Below are positions 42,721 to 51,455 of a stretch of 64,000 bases of DNA, in pieces. The DNA is from Nonomuraea fuscirosea (lineage in GTDB: Bacteria; Actinomycetota; Actinomycetes; Streptosporangiales; Streptosporangiaceae): assembly GCF_003001935.1 (NCBI RefSeq), contig NZ_PVNG01000014.1, positions 1 through 64,000 on the forward strand, given 5' to 3'. Each line of letters opens with the position of its first letter. The stretch's first letter is position 1. The translations under genes were made by a program, and so were the position numbers. The notes below the pieces were generated by a model, which did no database searches, was not told where the DNA came from, and saw only the letters and a list, made by a program, of their open reading frames with translations.

Positions 42721-43694
42721 CCGCCGCCGCCGAGTTGATCGGGGTCACCCAGAGGTTCGGCTCCTTCACCGCCGTGGACGCCGTCGATCTGGCCGTCCCG
42801 CCGGGCAAGCTGACGACGCTGCTGGGGCCGAGCGGCTGCGGCAAGACCACCACGCTGCGGATGATCGCGGGCTACTCGGCGCCGACGTCGGGGACGATCC
42901 GCATCGACGGGATCGACAGCACCCGCACGCCGCCGGAGAAGCGGAACCTCGGGATGGTCTTCCAGTCGTACGCGCTGTTCCCGCACATGACGGTGGCCGA
43001 CAACGTCGGGTACGGGCTCAAGCTGCGCAAGGTGCCCGCCGCCGAGCGACGGGCGCGGGTGATGGAGACGCTCGAACTCGTCGGGCTCGCGCACCTGGCC
43101 GGTCGCAAGCCGAAGAAGCTGTCCGGCGGGCAGCAGCAGCGGGTGGCGCTGGCCCGGGCCATCGCGATCCGGCCCAGGCTGCTGCTGCTCGACGAGCCGC
43201 TGTCCAACCTCGACGCCCGCCTGCGGGTGCAGATGCGGACCGAGATCAGGCGCATCCAGGCCGAGACCGAGCTGACCGTCATCCTCGTCACCCATGACCA
43301 GGACGAGGCGCTGGAGATGTCGGACGAGATGGTCATCATGAACGAGGGCCGGATCGTCCAGCAGGGCGCTCCTCAGCAGGTCTTCCCGCGCCCGGCCGAC
43401 CGCTTCGTGGCGGAGTTCCTCGGCTACGAGAACTTCCTCACCGCGGCGGACGGCACCCCGCTGACCATCAGGCCCGAGCACCTGCGCCTGGCCGAGCAGG
43501 CTCCCGGCCTGCCCGCGACGGTGGCCGACGTGGCCTTCCGCGGCGTCGACCTGCTGGTCTCGCTGGACGTCGTCGATCCGTCGGGGGCCACCGTCCGGCT
43601 GCTCGCCGACGTCCGCGGCGGTACGGCTCCCGCTCCCGGATCGAGCGTCACGGTGGTCACGCCGGACGATCACCTGGTACGGCTCCCCCGCTGA
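42717..43694 (+). CDS. spermidine/putrescine-type ABC transporter ATPase (PotA-like)
   Basis: 325 residues. Walker A GPSGCGKTTTLRM, Q-loop MVFQSYALFPHM, signature LSGGQQQRVALARAIAI, Walker B LLLLDEPLSNLD, H-loop LVTHDQDEALEMSD. The C-terminal TOBE domain is short (residues 240-325). The start overlaps the permease stop as ATGA. Confidence 0.92.
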   Translation: MTAAAELIGVTQRFGSFTAVDAVDLAVPPGKLTTLLGPSGCGKTTTLRMIAGYSAPTSGTIRIDGIDSTRTPPEKRNLGMVFQSYALFPHMTVADNVGYGLKLRKVPAAERRARVMETLELVGLAHLAGRKPKKLSGGQQQRVALARAIAIRPRLLLLDEPLSNLDARLRVQMRTEIRRIQAETELTVILVTHDQDEALEMSDEMVIMNEGRIVQQGAPQQVFPRPADRFVAEFLGYENFLTAADGTPLTIRPEHLRLAEQAPGLPATVADVAFRGVDLLVSLDVVDPSGATVRLLADVRGGTAPAPGSSVTVVTPDDHLVRLPR

Positions 43695-43754
43695 ACCACG
43701 CAACCACGCCAAGCCCCGACGAACCCCGCTGAACCCGCCGAAAGAAGGAACCCC

Positions 43755-44807
43755 ATGCCCACGCGCCGCGCCGTACTGGCCGCCGCCCTGATGGTGCTCG
43801 CCGCGGCCGGATGCTCCGGCTCCGGCTCGGGCGAGCAGCAGGCGGAGGCGAACACCGTCGTCGTCAGCACCTTCCCCTTCGGGGTGAAGGAGTTCGAGCA
43901 GGCGGTCATCACCCCGTTCACCCAGCAGACCGGGATCAAGGTCGAGCTGGACACCGGGTCCAACGCCGACCGGCTGTCGAAGCTGAAGCTGGCCAAGGGC
44001 GAGCCGGAGGCGGACGTGGTGCTGATCTCCGACTACTTCGCCGCGCTCGGGCAGAAGGACGGCCTGTTCCAGAAGGTCGACGTGCCCAACATCAAGCAGC
44101 TGGCGCCGTTCGCGACCGAGGGCGGCTACGAGGGTCCGGCCTACACCCACCAGCTGAACGGGGTCATCTACAACACCGAGCAGCTGGACCAGAAGCAGGC
44201 CGCCGACTGGAACCTGTTCGCCGACGCGGCGCACAAGGGCAAGGTGGCGCTGCCCGACATCTCGGTGACCGCCGGGCAGCTGATGATCTCCGGGGTGGGC
44301 GAGGCGTACGGCAAGGGCCCGTACGACATCGACGGCTCGCTGCGCACGCTGGCCGGCTGGGCCCCGAACGTGCTGCAGTTCTACACCTCATCCACCGAGG
44401 TCACGAACCTGCTCACCCAGGGCGAGATCGTCGCCGCCGACGCGCTGAGCGGCTTCGCCACCAAGCTCGTCTCCTCCGGCGAGCCGATCGCCTGGACGGC
44501 TCCCGCCAAGGGCCGCTACATGGCCACGAACCGGGCGATGATCCCCAAGGGCGCCCGCAACCCGGAGGGGGCGGCGAAGCTGATCGACTACATGCTGTCG
44601 GCCGAGGCGCAGAGCGCCATGGCGAAGACGGTCGGCGACCTGCCCACGAACCCGAAGGCGGACATCCCGCCCGAGATCGCCAAGGTGACCGGCGAGGCGG
44701 CGAAGGACCCCGTGGCCGCCGGCTACAAGACCCTCGACCCCGCCGAGCTCGTGGACACCCGCGCCACGTGGGTGGACCGCTTCACCCGGGAGGTGGCCGG
44801 CAAGTGA
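43755..44807 (+). CDS. ABC transporter substrate-binding lipoprotein (PotD/FutA-like)
   Basis: 350 residues. The signal ends in the lipobox MVLAAAGC at residue 21, so it is a lipoprotein. The body has TFPFGVKEFEQAVITPFTQQ and ADVVLISDYFAAL, as in polyamine/iron-type periplasmic binding proteins. AAGGAA lies before the start. It is separated from potA-like by 60 bp without terminator, and its stop overlaps the deaminase start as GTGA, which ties the deaminase to the imported solute. Confidence 0.88.
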   Translation: MPTRRAVLAAALMVLAAAGCSGSGSGEQQAEANTVVVSTFPFGVKEFEQAVITPFTQQTGIKVELDTGSNADRLSKLKLAKGEPEADVVLISDYFAALGQKDGLFQKVDVPNIKQLAPFATEGGYEGPAYTHQLNGVIYNTEQLDQKQAADWNLFADAAHKGKVALPDISVTAGQLMISGVGEAYGKGPYDIDGSLRTLAGWAPNVLQFYTSSTEVTNLLTQGEIVAADALSGFATKLVSSGEPIAWTAPAKGRYMATNRAMIPKGARNPEGAAKLIDYMLSAEAQSAMAKTVGDLPTNPKADIPPEIAKVTGEAAKDPVAAGYKTLDPAELVDTRATWVDRFTREVAGK

Positions 44808-45877
44808 GGCTCGACCTGATGCCCAAGGTCGACCTGCACTGTCACCTCATCGGCACCGTGCGCGCCTCGACCTTCGCCGAGCTGGCCAGGCGGGAGCGGC
44901 TCGACCTGCCCGCCCCGCCCGAGCGGATCTACGCGGACGTGAACTCGCTGCCGCCGGACCCGGCGCTCTACCTGGACACCCGGATCCCGGTGCCGCAGGG
45001 CAGGAGCGCGGACGAGCCGGAGGTGTCGTACTCGCTGTTCCAGGTGTCGTCGTGGGTGCTGCAGGTGCTGCGCGACGCCGACGACCTGACCAGGATCACG
45101 TACGAGGCGTTCGAGGACGCGCACAGGACCAGCGCGACCCGGCACCTGGAGGTGTCGTTCGACGCGCTGACCGAGCATCAGGAGAAGCTCGGCTACGCGA
45201 CGGTGGTCGAGGCGTACGCCGAGGGCATCAGGATGGCCGAGCGCGACTTCGGCATGTCGGGCCGGCTCATCGCGGCCGTGGACCGGAGCCGGTCGGGCGA
45301 TGAGGCGCTGTCCTGGGTGCGCACGGTCGTGGACCATCCGCACGACTACGTGGCCGGCATCGGGCTGGACAACCTGGAGACGTCCGGGCCGCCCGAGCGG
45401 TTCGCGGCCGCCTTCCGGCTCGCCGGGGCGGCCGGGCTGCGCCGCACCGCGCACTCCTCCGAGCACGCGCCCGTCGCCGTCAACACGATCACCTGCCTGG
45501 ACGTGCTCGGCTGCGACCGGATCGACCACGGCTACTTCGTCCTCGAAGACGACGAGGTGGTGGCCAGGGTCAGGGACGAGCAGGTGCCGTTCACCGTCAT
45601 CTCGACCACGTCGCGGCGCTCGTGGCGGCCGTGGCGGCGGGCCTCGATCGCGGCGATGCTCGCGGCCGGGCTGAACGTCATCCCGGCCTCGGACGATCCC
45701 GGGATGTTCCCGACGTCGCTGGCGCAGGAGTACCGGATCCTGTCCGACGAGCTCGCCGTGCCCGACGAGCGGCTGCGCGCGATGGCGCTGGCCGGGGTGG
45801 AGGCGTGCTGGCTGCCCGAGCCCGAGAAGGCCGCGCTGCGCGAGCGCTTCGAACGCGAGCTGGCCGGCTCGGAGTGA
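44804..45877 (+). CDS. adenosine-deaminase-family amidohydrolase
   Basis: 357 residues. MPKVDLHCHLIGT gives the two metal His. LRRTAHSSEHA holds the third His and the catalytic Glu in an HxxE spacing, though with SS where adenosine deaminases have AG. DRIDHGY and PASDDPGMF carry the remaining His and the Asp pair. All catalytic residues are present. Adenosine, adenine and other aminopurine-like rings are known substrates. The variant motif and the linkage to a polyamine-type importer leave the substrate open. GTG start with GGAGGTGG upstream. Confidence 0.82.
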   Translation: MRLDLMPKVDLHCHLIGTVRASTFAELARRERLDLPAPPERIYADVNSLPPDPALYLDTRIPVPQGRSADEPEVSYSLFQVSSWVLQVLRDADDLTRITYEAFEDAHRTSATRHLEVSFDALTEHQEKLGYATVVEAYAEGIRMAERDFGMSGRLIAAVDRSRSGDEALSWVRTVVDHPHDYVAGIGLDNLETSGPPERFAAAFRLAGAAGLRRTAHSSEHAPVAVNTITCLDVLGCDRIDHGYFVLEDDEVVARVRDEQVPFTVISTTSRRSWRPWRRASIAAMLAAGLNVIPASDDPGMFPTSLAQEYRILSDELAVPDERLRAMALAGVEACWLPEPEKAALRERFERELAGSE

Positions 45878-45881
45878 CCCG

Positions 45882-45918
45882 CCGCGCGCCGGCCGACGTG
45901 GGGGCGGCCGGCGCGCGG
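45882..45918. terminator. bidirectional hairpin between convergent genes
   Basis: CCGCGCGCCGGCCG and CGGCCGGCGCGCGG form a perfect 14-bp stem with a 9-base loop, starting 4 bp after the deaminase stop and before the acetamidase stop on the other strand. Confidence 0.75.
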
Positions 45919-45945
45919 CTGGAACGGGTGCGGCCTTCGCCCGGT

Positions 45946-46866
45946 TCAGGTGATCGCGTCGTGGGGCAGGACGGCGTGCACGCCCCACGTCTCGTTCGCC
46001 ACCTGGGTGACGCGCAGGTCCACGACCGTGCTGGCCAGCGCCGTGGCGGTGCCCCGGTCCAGCTCGTACAGGTGCTGCATCCAGGTGAGCATCGCGGCGA
46101 GCGCCTCCGCGGTGGCCGCGTTGAGGTCGGCGTCGAACCCGAACGTGACGCGCCCGCCGGGCGTCACCGCGTGGATCCCGGGCACGGGCGGGCCGGTGAC
46201 GACGTCGAGCGTCACCTCGGTCGTCATCGGGCACTCGATCGCGGTGCCGCACACCTCGCCGTCGCCCTGCGCGGCGTGACCGTCGCCGAGGTGCAGCAGC
46301 GCGCCGGGCACGGTGACCGGCAGGTACAACGTCGCGCCGGCGGTCAGCTCGCGGCAGTCGATGTTGCCGCCGCCGGCCGCGCGCGGCGGGACCGTGGAGT
46401 GCGGGCCCGGCTCGGCGGGCGGCAGGCCGATCACGCCGAGGAACGGCGCGGTCCGTACGGTGTGGCCGCGGTCGCTGGTGGCGGTCCCGGCGTCGGCGTC
46501 GATCTCCCACAGCAGCCAGGACGGCTCCCCGGTGAGCCCGAGCGCGCGGTTCAGCGCGTTGTCCTTGGCGCCCGCGATGGTCCAGCCCCACTCTCCCGGC
46601 CTGGCCGAGTCGATGCGGACGGCCAGCACGTCGCCCGGTGCGGCGCCGCGCACCTCGACCGGACCGGTGAGGCAGTGACCGCGCCGGTCCGCGAACATGG
46701 TCGGCCGCCGCTCCCCCGGCGTGCGCTGCCGCTCCAGGTGGCCGGACGCGTCGAGCGATCGGACGACGACGGTGTCACCCGGGTCCACGCTGAGCGCGGG
46801 CGGCGTGTCGCGGTCGAGCACGTCGATCGTGGATCCGGGCTCGGGATGCAGGTGGTGGATGGTCAA
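45946..46866 (-). CDS. acetamidase/formamidase family protein
   Basis: 306 residues. Beta-rich FmdA/AmdA fold with LTGPVEVRGAAPGDVLAVRI, LPPRAAGG-like loop PPRAAGGGNIDCRELTAG, and LLHLGDGHAAQGDGEVCGTA, which holds the metal ligands. These enzymes hydrolyse formamide or acetamide-type amides. ATGA overlap with the reductase gene upstream suggests it takes part in the same degradation route. Confidence 0.88.
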   Translation of the reverse strand: MTIHHLHPEPGSTIDVLDRDTPPALSVDPGDTVVVRSLDASGHLERQRTPGERRPTMFADRRGHCLTGPVEVRGAAPGDVLAVRIDSARPGEWGWTIAGAKDNALNRALGLTGEPSWLLWEIDADAGTATSDRGHTVRTAPFLGVIGLPPAEPGPHSTVPPRAAGGGNIDCRELTAGATLYLPVTVPGALLHLGDGHAAQGDGEVCGTAIECPMTTEVTLDVVTGPPVPGIHAVTPGGRVTFGFDADLNAATAEALAAMLTWMQHLYELDRGTATALASTVVDLRVTQVANETWGVHAVLPHDAIT

Positions 46867-47813
46867 ACCGGCTCCTCGTTCTCGTAGGGGCCGACGACGA
46901 TCTCCGGCGATCCGGCCCGCGACACACAGGCCACCATGCTCCCAAGGCGCTCCTTCTCAGTGGACACCGCGTCACGGTGATCCACCTCACCGTCGAGGAC
47001 CGTTAGCCGGCACGTGCCGCAGACGCCCGCCTCGCAGGACGAGTCGACGCGCACGCCGGCCCGGCGCAGCGCGGCCAGCAGCGACAGGTGCGCGGGCACG
47101 GGCACCCGCCGCCCGTCGGGAGCCCAGACAGCCGTGAACGGCAGCGACATCCCGGTGCCGGCGGCCGTGAACTCCTCCATGTGGATCCGGCTCGCCCGCC
47201 AGTGCGCCGTCAGCGTGCGCACGGCCCGCATGAGCGGGGCGGGCCCGCAGCAGTAGACGCGCACGTCGTCGTCCGGCACGGCGAGGTGGGGCCACAGGTC
47301 GAGCGGCCCGTGGCCGTCGCTGTGGTGCACGGTGTCCTCGGGGCCGCCGAACTCGTTTAGGAACGGGGTCTCCGCCGCCGACCGCGTCAGATACAGCAGC
47401 CGTACTCCGGTACGGCCCCCGGCGCGTAACCGGCGCACCATGGCCCTGATCGGCGTGATGCCGATGCCGCCGGCGATGAACAGGTAGCGGGGCGACGGTT
47501 CGAGGGGGAAGCCGTTGGCCGGCGCGGAGACCACCAGCTCGGTGCCCATCGTCACGTCGCGGTGCATGCTCGCGGAGCCGCCCCGGCCGGCGTCGTCGCG
47601 GCGCACGCACACGACGTACTCCCGTGGCCGGGCGCCGCCCGGTTCGACCAGGCTGTAGCCGCGCTTGTGCCCGGCCGGGACGGTCACCACGACGTGCGCG
47701 CCCGGCTCGTACGCCGGCAGCGCGCCTCCGTCCGGGTCCCGCAGGACGAAGCGGCGCACGGCCGGCGTGAGGTCGGCCGCCTCACTGACGCGCAGCCGCA
47801 GCTCAGAGGACAA
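46863..47813 (-). CDS. PDR/VanB family oxidoreductase (oxygenase reductase)
   Basis: 316 residues: FMN/FAD-binding barrel (HKRGYSLV), NAD-binding domain (LFIAGGIGITPIRAMVRRL) and a C-terminal plant-type 2Fe-2S domain (DSSCEAGVCGTCRLTVLDGE). Relatives pass electrons from NADH to Rieske oxygenases such as vanillate demethylase. No Rieske oxygenase is in the window, so its partner is elsewhere or it serves the FAD monooxygenase region differently. Its start overlaps the MOSC gene end by 11 bp. Confidence 0.9.
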   Translation of the reverse strand: MSSELRLRVSEAADLTPAVRRFVLRDPDGGALPAYEPGAHVVVTVPAGHKRGYSLVEPGGARPREYVVCVRRDDAGRGGSASMHRDVTMGTELVVSAPANGFPLEPSPRYLFIAGGIGITPIRAMVRRLRAGGRTGVRLLYLTRSAAETPFLNEFGGPEDTVHHSDGHGPLDLWPHLAVPDDDVRVYCCGPAPLMRAVRTLTAHWRASRIHMEEFTAAGTGMSLPFTAVWAPDGRRVPVPAHLSLLAALRRAGVRVDSSCEAGVCGTCRLTVLDGEVDHRDAVSTEKERLGSMVACVSRAGSPEIVVGPYENEEPV

Positions 47814-48588
47814 GGTCGCTGCCCCGCCGCACGGATCCGGCGGTGCGGACCTCCAGGTGGACGCCCATGAGCTGGTGCCCGTACGTCCTGTCGAGCAGGG
47901 TCACCACCGGCAGGTCGCGGCGGCCTGTGTCCGGATCGACCTCGGTCGCGGCGCAGCGCTTGGTCCGGTGCACGGCGCGGACGCGTACGCCGCCCAGGTC
48001 GAACTCCTGGCCGATCAGCTCCAGCTCGGACCAGGCCGGCAGGCCGTCCACGAGGACGTTGGCCCGGAACCTGCGCGGATCGACCACCCTGCCCGTACGT
48101 GACTCCAGATCGCGCACCGAGGCCAGGTTGACCAGCGAGATCCAGCCCATCGGCCCGTCCCCGGCCGCGGCGGCGTCGGTGAAGCGCCGGCCCGGCTCCC
48201 GCGCGAGCAGCGGCGTCACCCCGGCGGGCAGGTCGAGGATTCGGGCGAAGAAGCGCGCCGCGCCGTCGCGTCCCCGCTCGGTGCGCAGGTCGGCCCTGAG
48301 CACGTCGTGGCCGCCGACGCGGGCGGTGAGCACGTCGGTCTCCGTGTCGAGGTGCGTGCCGAGCCCGGCCAGGCGGTGGTCCGAGACCAGGGCGTAGAAC
48401 TCCCGCTTCGACAGTCCCTCCCGGGTCCCCGGCCGGTAGGCGCCGTCCGGCCGGGCGAGCGCGTACCTCCGGTCGTACGGGACGCCCTCGCCGGGCCGGA
48501 GCTCGGTGTGGTCCAGGGGTTGCGCGCTGAGGCCCTTCACCGGGTAGACGAACAGCTCGCGCACCCGGCCGGCGCTCGTGCGCGTCAC
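47803..48588 (-). CDS. MOSC domain protein
   Basis: 261 residues. N-terminal beta barrel (VRELFVYPVKGLSAQPLDHT) followed by the MOSC core with VRAVHRTKRCAATEVDPDTG, holding the Cys that binds sulfur or molybdenum cofactor. Related proteins (YiiM, mARC) reduce N-hydroxylated compounds with electrons from a ferredoxin-type reductase. Its overlap with a PDR/VanB reductase gene fits such a pair. GTG start at 48588 with AAGGAGG upstream. Confidence 0.88.
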   Translation of the reverse strand: MTRTSAGRVRELFVYPVKGLSAQPLDHTELRPGEGVPYDRRYALARPDGAYRPGTREGLSKREFYALVSDHRLAGLGTHLDTETDVLTARVGGHDVLRADLRTERGRDGAARFFARILDLPAGVTPLLAREPGRRFTDAAAAGDGPMGWISLVNLASVRDLESRTGRVVDPRRFRANVLVDGLPAWSELELIGQEFDLGGVRVRAVHRTKRCAATEVDPDTGRRDLPVVTLLDRTYGHQLMGVHLEVRTAGSVRRGSDLVL

Positions 48589-48632
48589 GACATGTCCCTC
48601 CTTTTCGCGGATTGCCTCCTCCGGCGTGTCCC

Positions 48633-49256
48633 TCACTCGACGGTCGTCTCCGTCGCGACGGCTCCGCCGCGGCGGCGCAGATGGCGGACGACCTCGATGA
48701 CGCCGGTGACCAGGAACGCGAGCGCGAGGCCGACGGCGATCGCGAGCAGCGTGTTCTCCTGGAAGATGACGCCGCCGAGATAGCCGGTGAGCACGGTGTA
48801 GGCGCTCCAGGTCGCGGTGGCGAACCCGACGAAGGCCATGTACGCGCCCAGCGGGTAGCCGACGATCCCGGTGGACAGAGTGGCCAGATAGCGGCCGACC
48901 GGGATGAACCGGGTGGTCACCAGGACGAAGCCGCCACGGGCGTCGAGCTGCCGGGTGAACCAGTCGTGCGCCCGCCGCCGCTTGGTGCCGGGTGGCAGCC
49001 GTTTGAGCACGCGTGGCCCGAGCAGCCGCCCGGCGACGTACGGCACCATGTCGCCGAGGAACGCGCCGAGCGTCGTGGCGGCGATGACGAGCACGAGGTC
49101 GGTCTTGCCGGTGGCGGCGTAGACGCCGGCGACGACCACGACGGCCTCGCTCGGGATCAGCGGGAGGAAGGAGTCGAGGCAGGACACGGCGATGAGCACC
49201 GCGTACAGCCAGGGTGAGGTGATGAGCGATTCGGCGAGCTCCAGCCAGTCGATCAT
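48633..49256 (-). CDS. DedA family membrane protein
   Basis: 207 residues. SCLDSFLPLIPSEAVVVVAG and TTRFIPVGRYLATLSTGIVG are family signatures; four to five membrane spans. DedA proteins are flippases for C55-P or phosphatidylethanolamine-type lipids in other bacteria. It has a 13-bp repeat array immediately before its start. Confidence 0.88.
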   Translation of the reverse strand: MIDWLELAESLITSPWLYAVLIAVSCLDSFLPLIPSEAVVVVAGVYAATGKTDLVLVIAATTLGAFLGDMVPYVAGRLLGPRVLKRLPPGTKRRRAHDWFTRQLDARGGFVLVTTRFIPVGRYLATLSTGIVGYPLGAYMAFVGFATATWSAYTVLTGYLGGVIFQENTLLAIAVGLALAFLVTGVIEVVRHLRRRGGAVATETTVE

Positions 49257-49272
49257 GGTGTTTCCCTCAGGG

Positions 49273-49377
49273 ATGTCGGTGCGTCGCGTCGGCGGGTCTG
49301 TGTCGGTGGATCGTGTCGGTCGATCGTGTCGGCGGGTCGCGTCGGCGGGTCATGTCGGTGGATCGCGTCGGTGCGTC
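49273..49377. repeat. 13-bp degenerate tandem repeat, eight units
   Basis: Units such as GTGTCGGTGGATC, GTGTCGGCGGGTC and ATGTCGGTGGATC follow each other, with one extra base between the second and third. It fills the space between the ligase stop and the DedA start, and may form RNA structure in the DedA leader. Confidence 0.75.
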
Positions 49378-51073
49378 AGGGGGTGGTGAGGCCGGGGAGC
49401 TGGTCGTCGCGCCATTCGGCGCGCGCCCCCGGGCCGTCGGCCAGCTCCTGTTCCCGGGTCCGGAGCTCGACGCGCCGGATCTTGCCGGAGATGGTCTTGG
49501 GCAGGTCGTAGAACTCGATCCGCCGGACCCGCTGGTACGGGGCGAGGTGCTCACGCGCGTACCGCAGGATCGACAGCGCCGTCTCCCGCGTCGGCTCGTG
49601 ACCGGGCGCCAGCGCGACGTACGCCTTGGGCACGGCCAGCCGGACCGGGTCGGGGGCGGGCACCACCGCGGCCTCGGCGACGGCCGGATGCTCGATGAGC
49701 ACCGATTCGAGCTCGAACGGGCTGATCTTGTAGTCGCTGGCCTTGAACACGTCGTCGGTGCGGCCGATGTAGGTGATGTAGCCGTCGGCGTCGCGGGCCG
49801 CCACGTCGCCGGTGTGGTAGTAGCCGCCGCTCATCGCGTCGCGGGCGGTGTCGTCGCGGTAGCCGGTCATGAGCGGCAGCGGCCGGGCCGACAGGTCGAG
49901 GCACAGCTCTCCTTCGCCCGCGCCCGTGACCAGGCCGCCGCCGGCCGGGTCGACCAGGACGACCGGGACGCCGGGCAGCGGCCGGCCCATCGATCCGGCC
50001 CGGACCGCGGCGCCGGGAGGGTTGCCCACCTGGGCGGTGGTCTCGGTCTGGCCGAATCCGTCGCGCACGGTCAGGCCCCATGCCTGCCGGACCCGTTCGA
50101 TGACCTCGGGGTTGAGCGGTTCCCCCGCGCTGATCACCTCGCGCAGCGCGTCCGGGCGCGCGCCCAGGTCGGCGTTGATCAGCATCCGCCAGACGGTCGG
50201 CGGGGCGCAGAACGAGCTGACCCCGCGGTCGCGCAGCTGCTCCAGCAGCGTCACCGGGTCGAAGCGGCGGTAGTCGCAGACGACGACGGCCGCCTCGGCG
50301 ATCCACGGCGCGAAGAAGCAGGACCAGGCGTGCTTGGCCCAGCCGGGTGAGGAGAGGTTCAGGTGCGTGTCGCCGGGGCGCAGGCCCAGCCAGTACATCG
50401 TGGACAGGTGGCCGACCGGGTAGGACACCTGCGTGTGCTCGACCAGCTTGGGCCGCGACGTGGTGCCGGAGGTGAAGTACAGCAGCAGCGGGTCGTCCGG
50501 CGCCGTGCCCGGGTGCGCGACGCTCGTGTGCGCCAGCTCCGCGGCCGCCCGCAGGTCGGACCAGCCCGGCGCGGCGCCGACGCTGATCCGCGTGTAGCCG
50601 CCGGGCACGTCGTCGAACGCGCCGGTGTGCGCGGCGTCGCAGATCACGTGCCGGACGCGGCCACGGGTGATCCGGTCCGCGAGGCCCTCGGGACCCATCG
50701 CGGTCGTGGTGGGCAGGATGACCGCGCCCAGCTTCATCACGGCCAGCATCGACTCCCACAGCTCGACCTGGTTGCCGAGCATCAGCAGGACCGGGTCCCC
50801 CTTGCGGACGCCGGCCGTGGCCAGCCAGGACGCGAGGCGGTCGGAGGCGCGGGACATCTCGGCGAAGGTGCGTTCGGTCGCGGACCCGTCCTCCCGAACG
50901 ACGACGAGGGCCGGGCGGTCGTTGCCGCGCGCTACGGCGTCGAACCAGTCCACCGCCCAGTTGAACCGGGTCCCGAGCTCCGGCCAGCGGAACTCGGCCA
51001 CGGCGCGGTCGTGCCGGTCGCGCAGGCGCAGCAGCTGGTCCCGGCTCTGCCGGTACGCGGCGGTCACGTTCAC
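49376..51073 (-). CDS. AMP-dependent acyl-CoA synthetase (medium-chain type)
   Basis: 565 residues. ATP-binding P-loop YFTSGTTSRPKLVEHT, A5 motif DGFGQTETT, A7/A8 YYHTGDVAARDADGYITYIG, and the catalytic Lys in PKTISGKIRRVEL. It is closest to acetyl-CoA-synthetase-like ACSM enzymes for medium or aromatic acids. The group activates a carboxylic acid as acyl-CoA. Together with the hydrolase and monooxygenase upstream it suggests degradation of an ester or aromatic acid. Confidence 0.9.
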   Translation of the reverse strand: MNVTAAYRQSRDQLLRLRDRHDRAVAEFRWPELGTRFNWAVDWFDAVARGNDRPALVVVREDGSATERTFAEMSRASDRLASWLATAGVRKGDPVLLMLGNQVELWESMLAVMKLGAVILPTTTAMGPEGLADRITRGRVRHVICDAAHTGAFDDVPGGYTRISVGAAPGWSDLRAAAELAHTSVAHPGTAPDDPLLLYFTSGTTSRPKLVEHTQVSYPVGHLSTMYWLGLRPGDTHLNLSSPGWAKHAWSCFFAPWIAEAAVVVCDYRRFDPVTLLEQLRDRGVSSFCAPPTVWRMLINADLGARPDALREVISAGEPLNPEVIERVRQAWGLTVRDGFGQTETTAQVGNPPGAAVRAGSMGRPLPGVPVVLVDPAGGGLVTGAGEGELCLDLSARPLPLMTGYRDDTARDAMSGGYYHTGDVAARDADGYITYIGRTDDVFKASDYKISPFELESVLIEHPAVAEAAVVPAPDPVRLAVPKAYVALAPGHEPTRETALSILRYAREHLAPYQRVRRIEFYDLPKTISGKIRRVELRTREQELADGPGARAEWRDDQLPGLTTP

Positions 51074-51134
51074 GGTGTGTCCTCCTCGGTGCGGGTACGG
51101 GGCACGGCGTGCGTCAGGTGAGGCGTTCGGCGGG

Positions 51135-51449
51135 TCAGCGGAGTGCGGAGCCGGGGGCGGGTTCCAGGCGGATCGTGGACTCGGTCCCGGCCGTCAGGTC
51201 GGAGACGGTCTCGGCCACGCCGGCGCACCGGGGATCACCGTGGACGGCCTTCAGGACGCGTTCGCGGTCGGCGGCGTCCTCGAAGCGGCGGATCCAGACG
51301 AAGGCGTCCTCGTCGCCGATCACGGTGAACGCGCCCACCACGTGCATCCCCAGCTCCTGGTGCAGCGGGATGACGGTCTCGTCCATGTAGCCCGCCAGCT
51401 CGGCGCCCCGGCCGGGGCGGGCGTGTTCCGTACGGATCTCGTAGAACAT
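51135..51449 (-). CDS. NIPSNAP family protein
   Basis: 104 residues, a dimeric alpha/beta-barrel ferredoxin-like fold (MFYEIRTEHARPGRGAELAG, FVWIRRFEDAADRERVLKAV). NIPSNAP proteins in bacteria often sit in degradative or polyketide clusters. It lies 6 bp from the SnoaL-like gene. Confidence 0.85.
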   Translation of the reverse strand: MFYEIRTEHARPGRGAELAGYMDETVIPLHQELGMHVVGAFTVIGDEDAFVWIRRFEDAADRERVLKAVHGDPRCAGVAETVSDLTAGTESTIRLEPAPGSALR

Positions 51450-51455
51450 CGATGC

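Noticed and set aside
49273..49377. CRISPR array
   Set aside because: Units are 13 bp, contiguous and without spacers; no cas gene is present.
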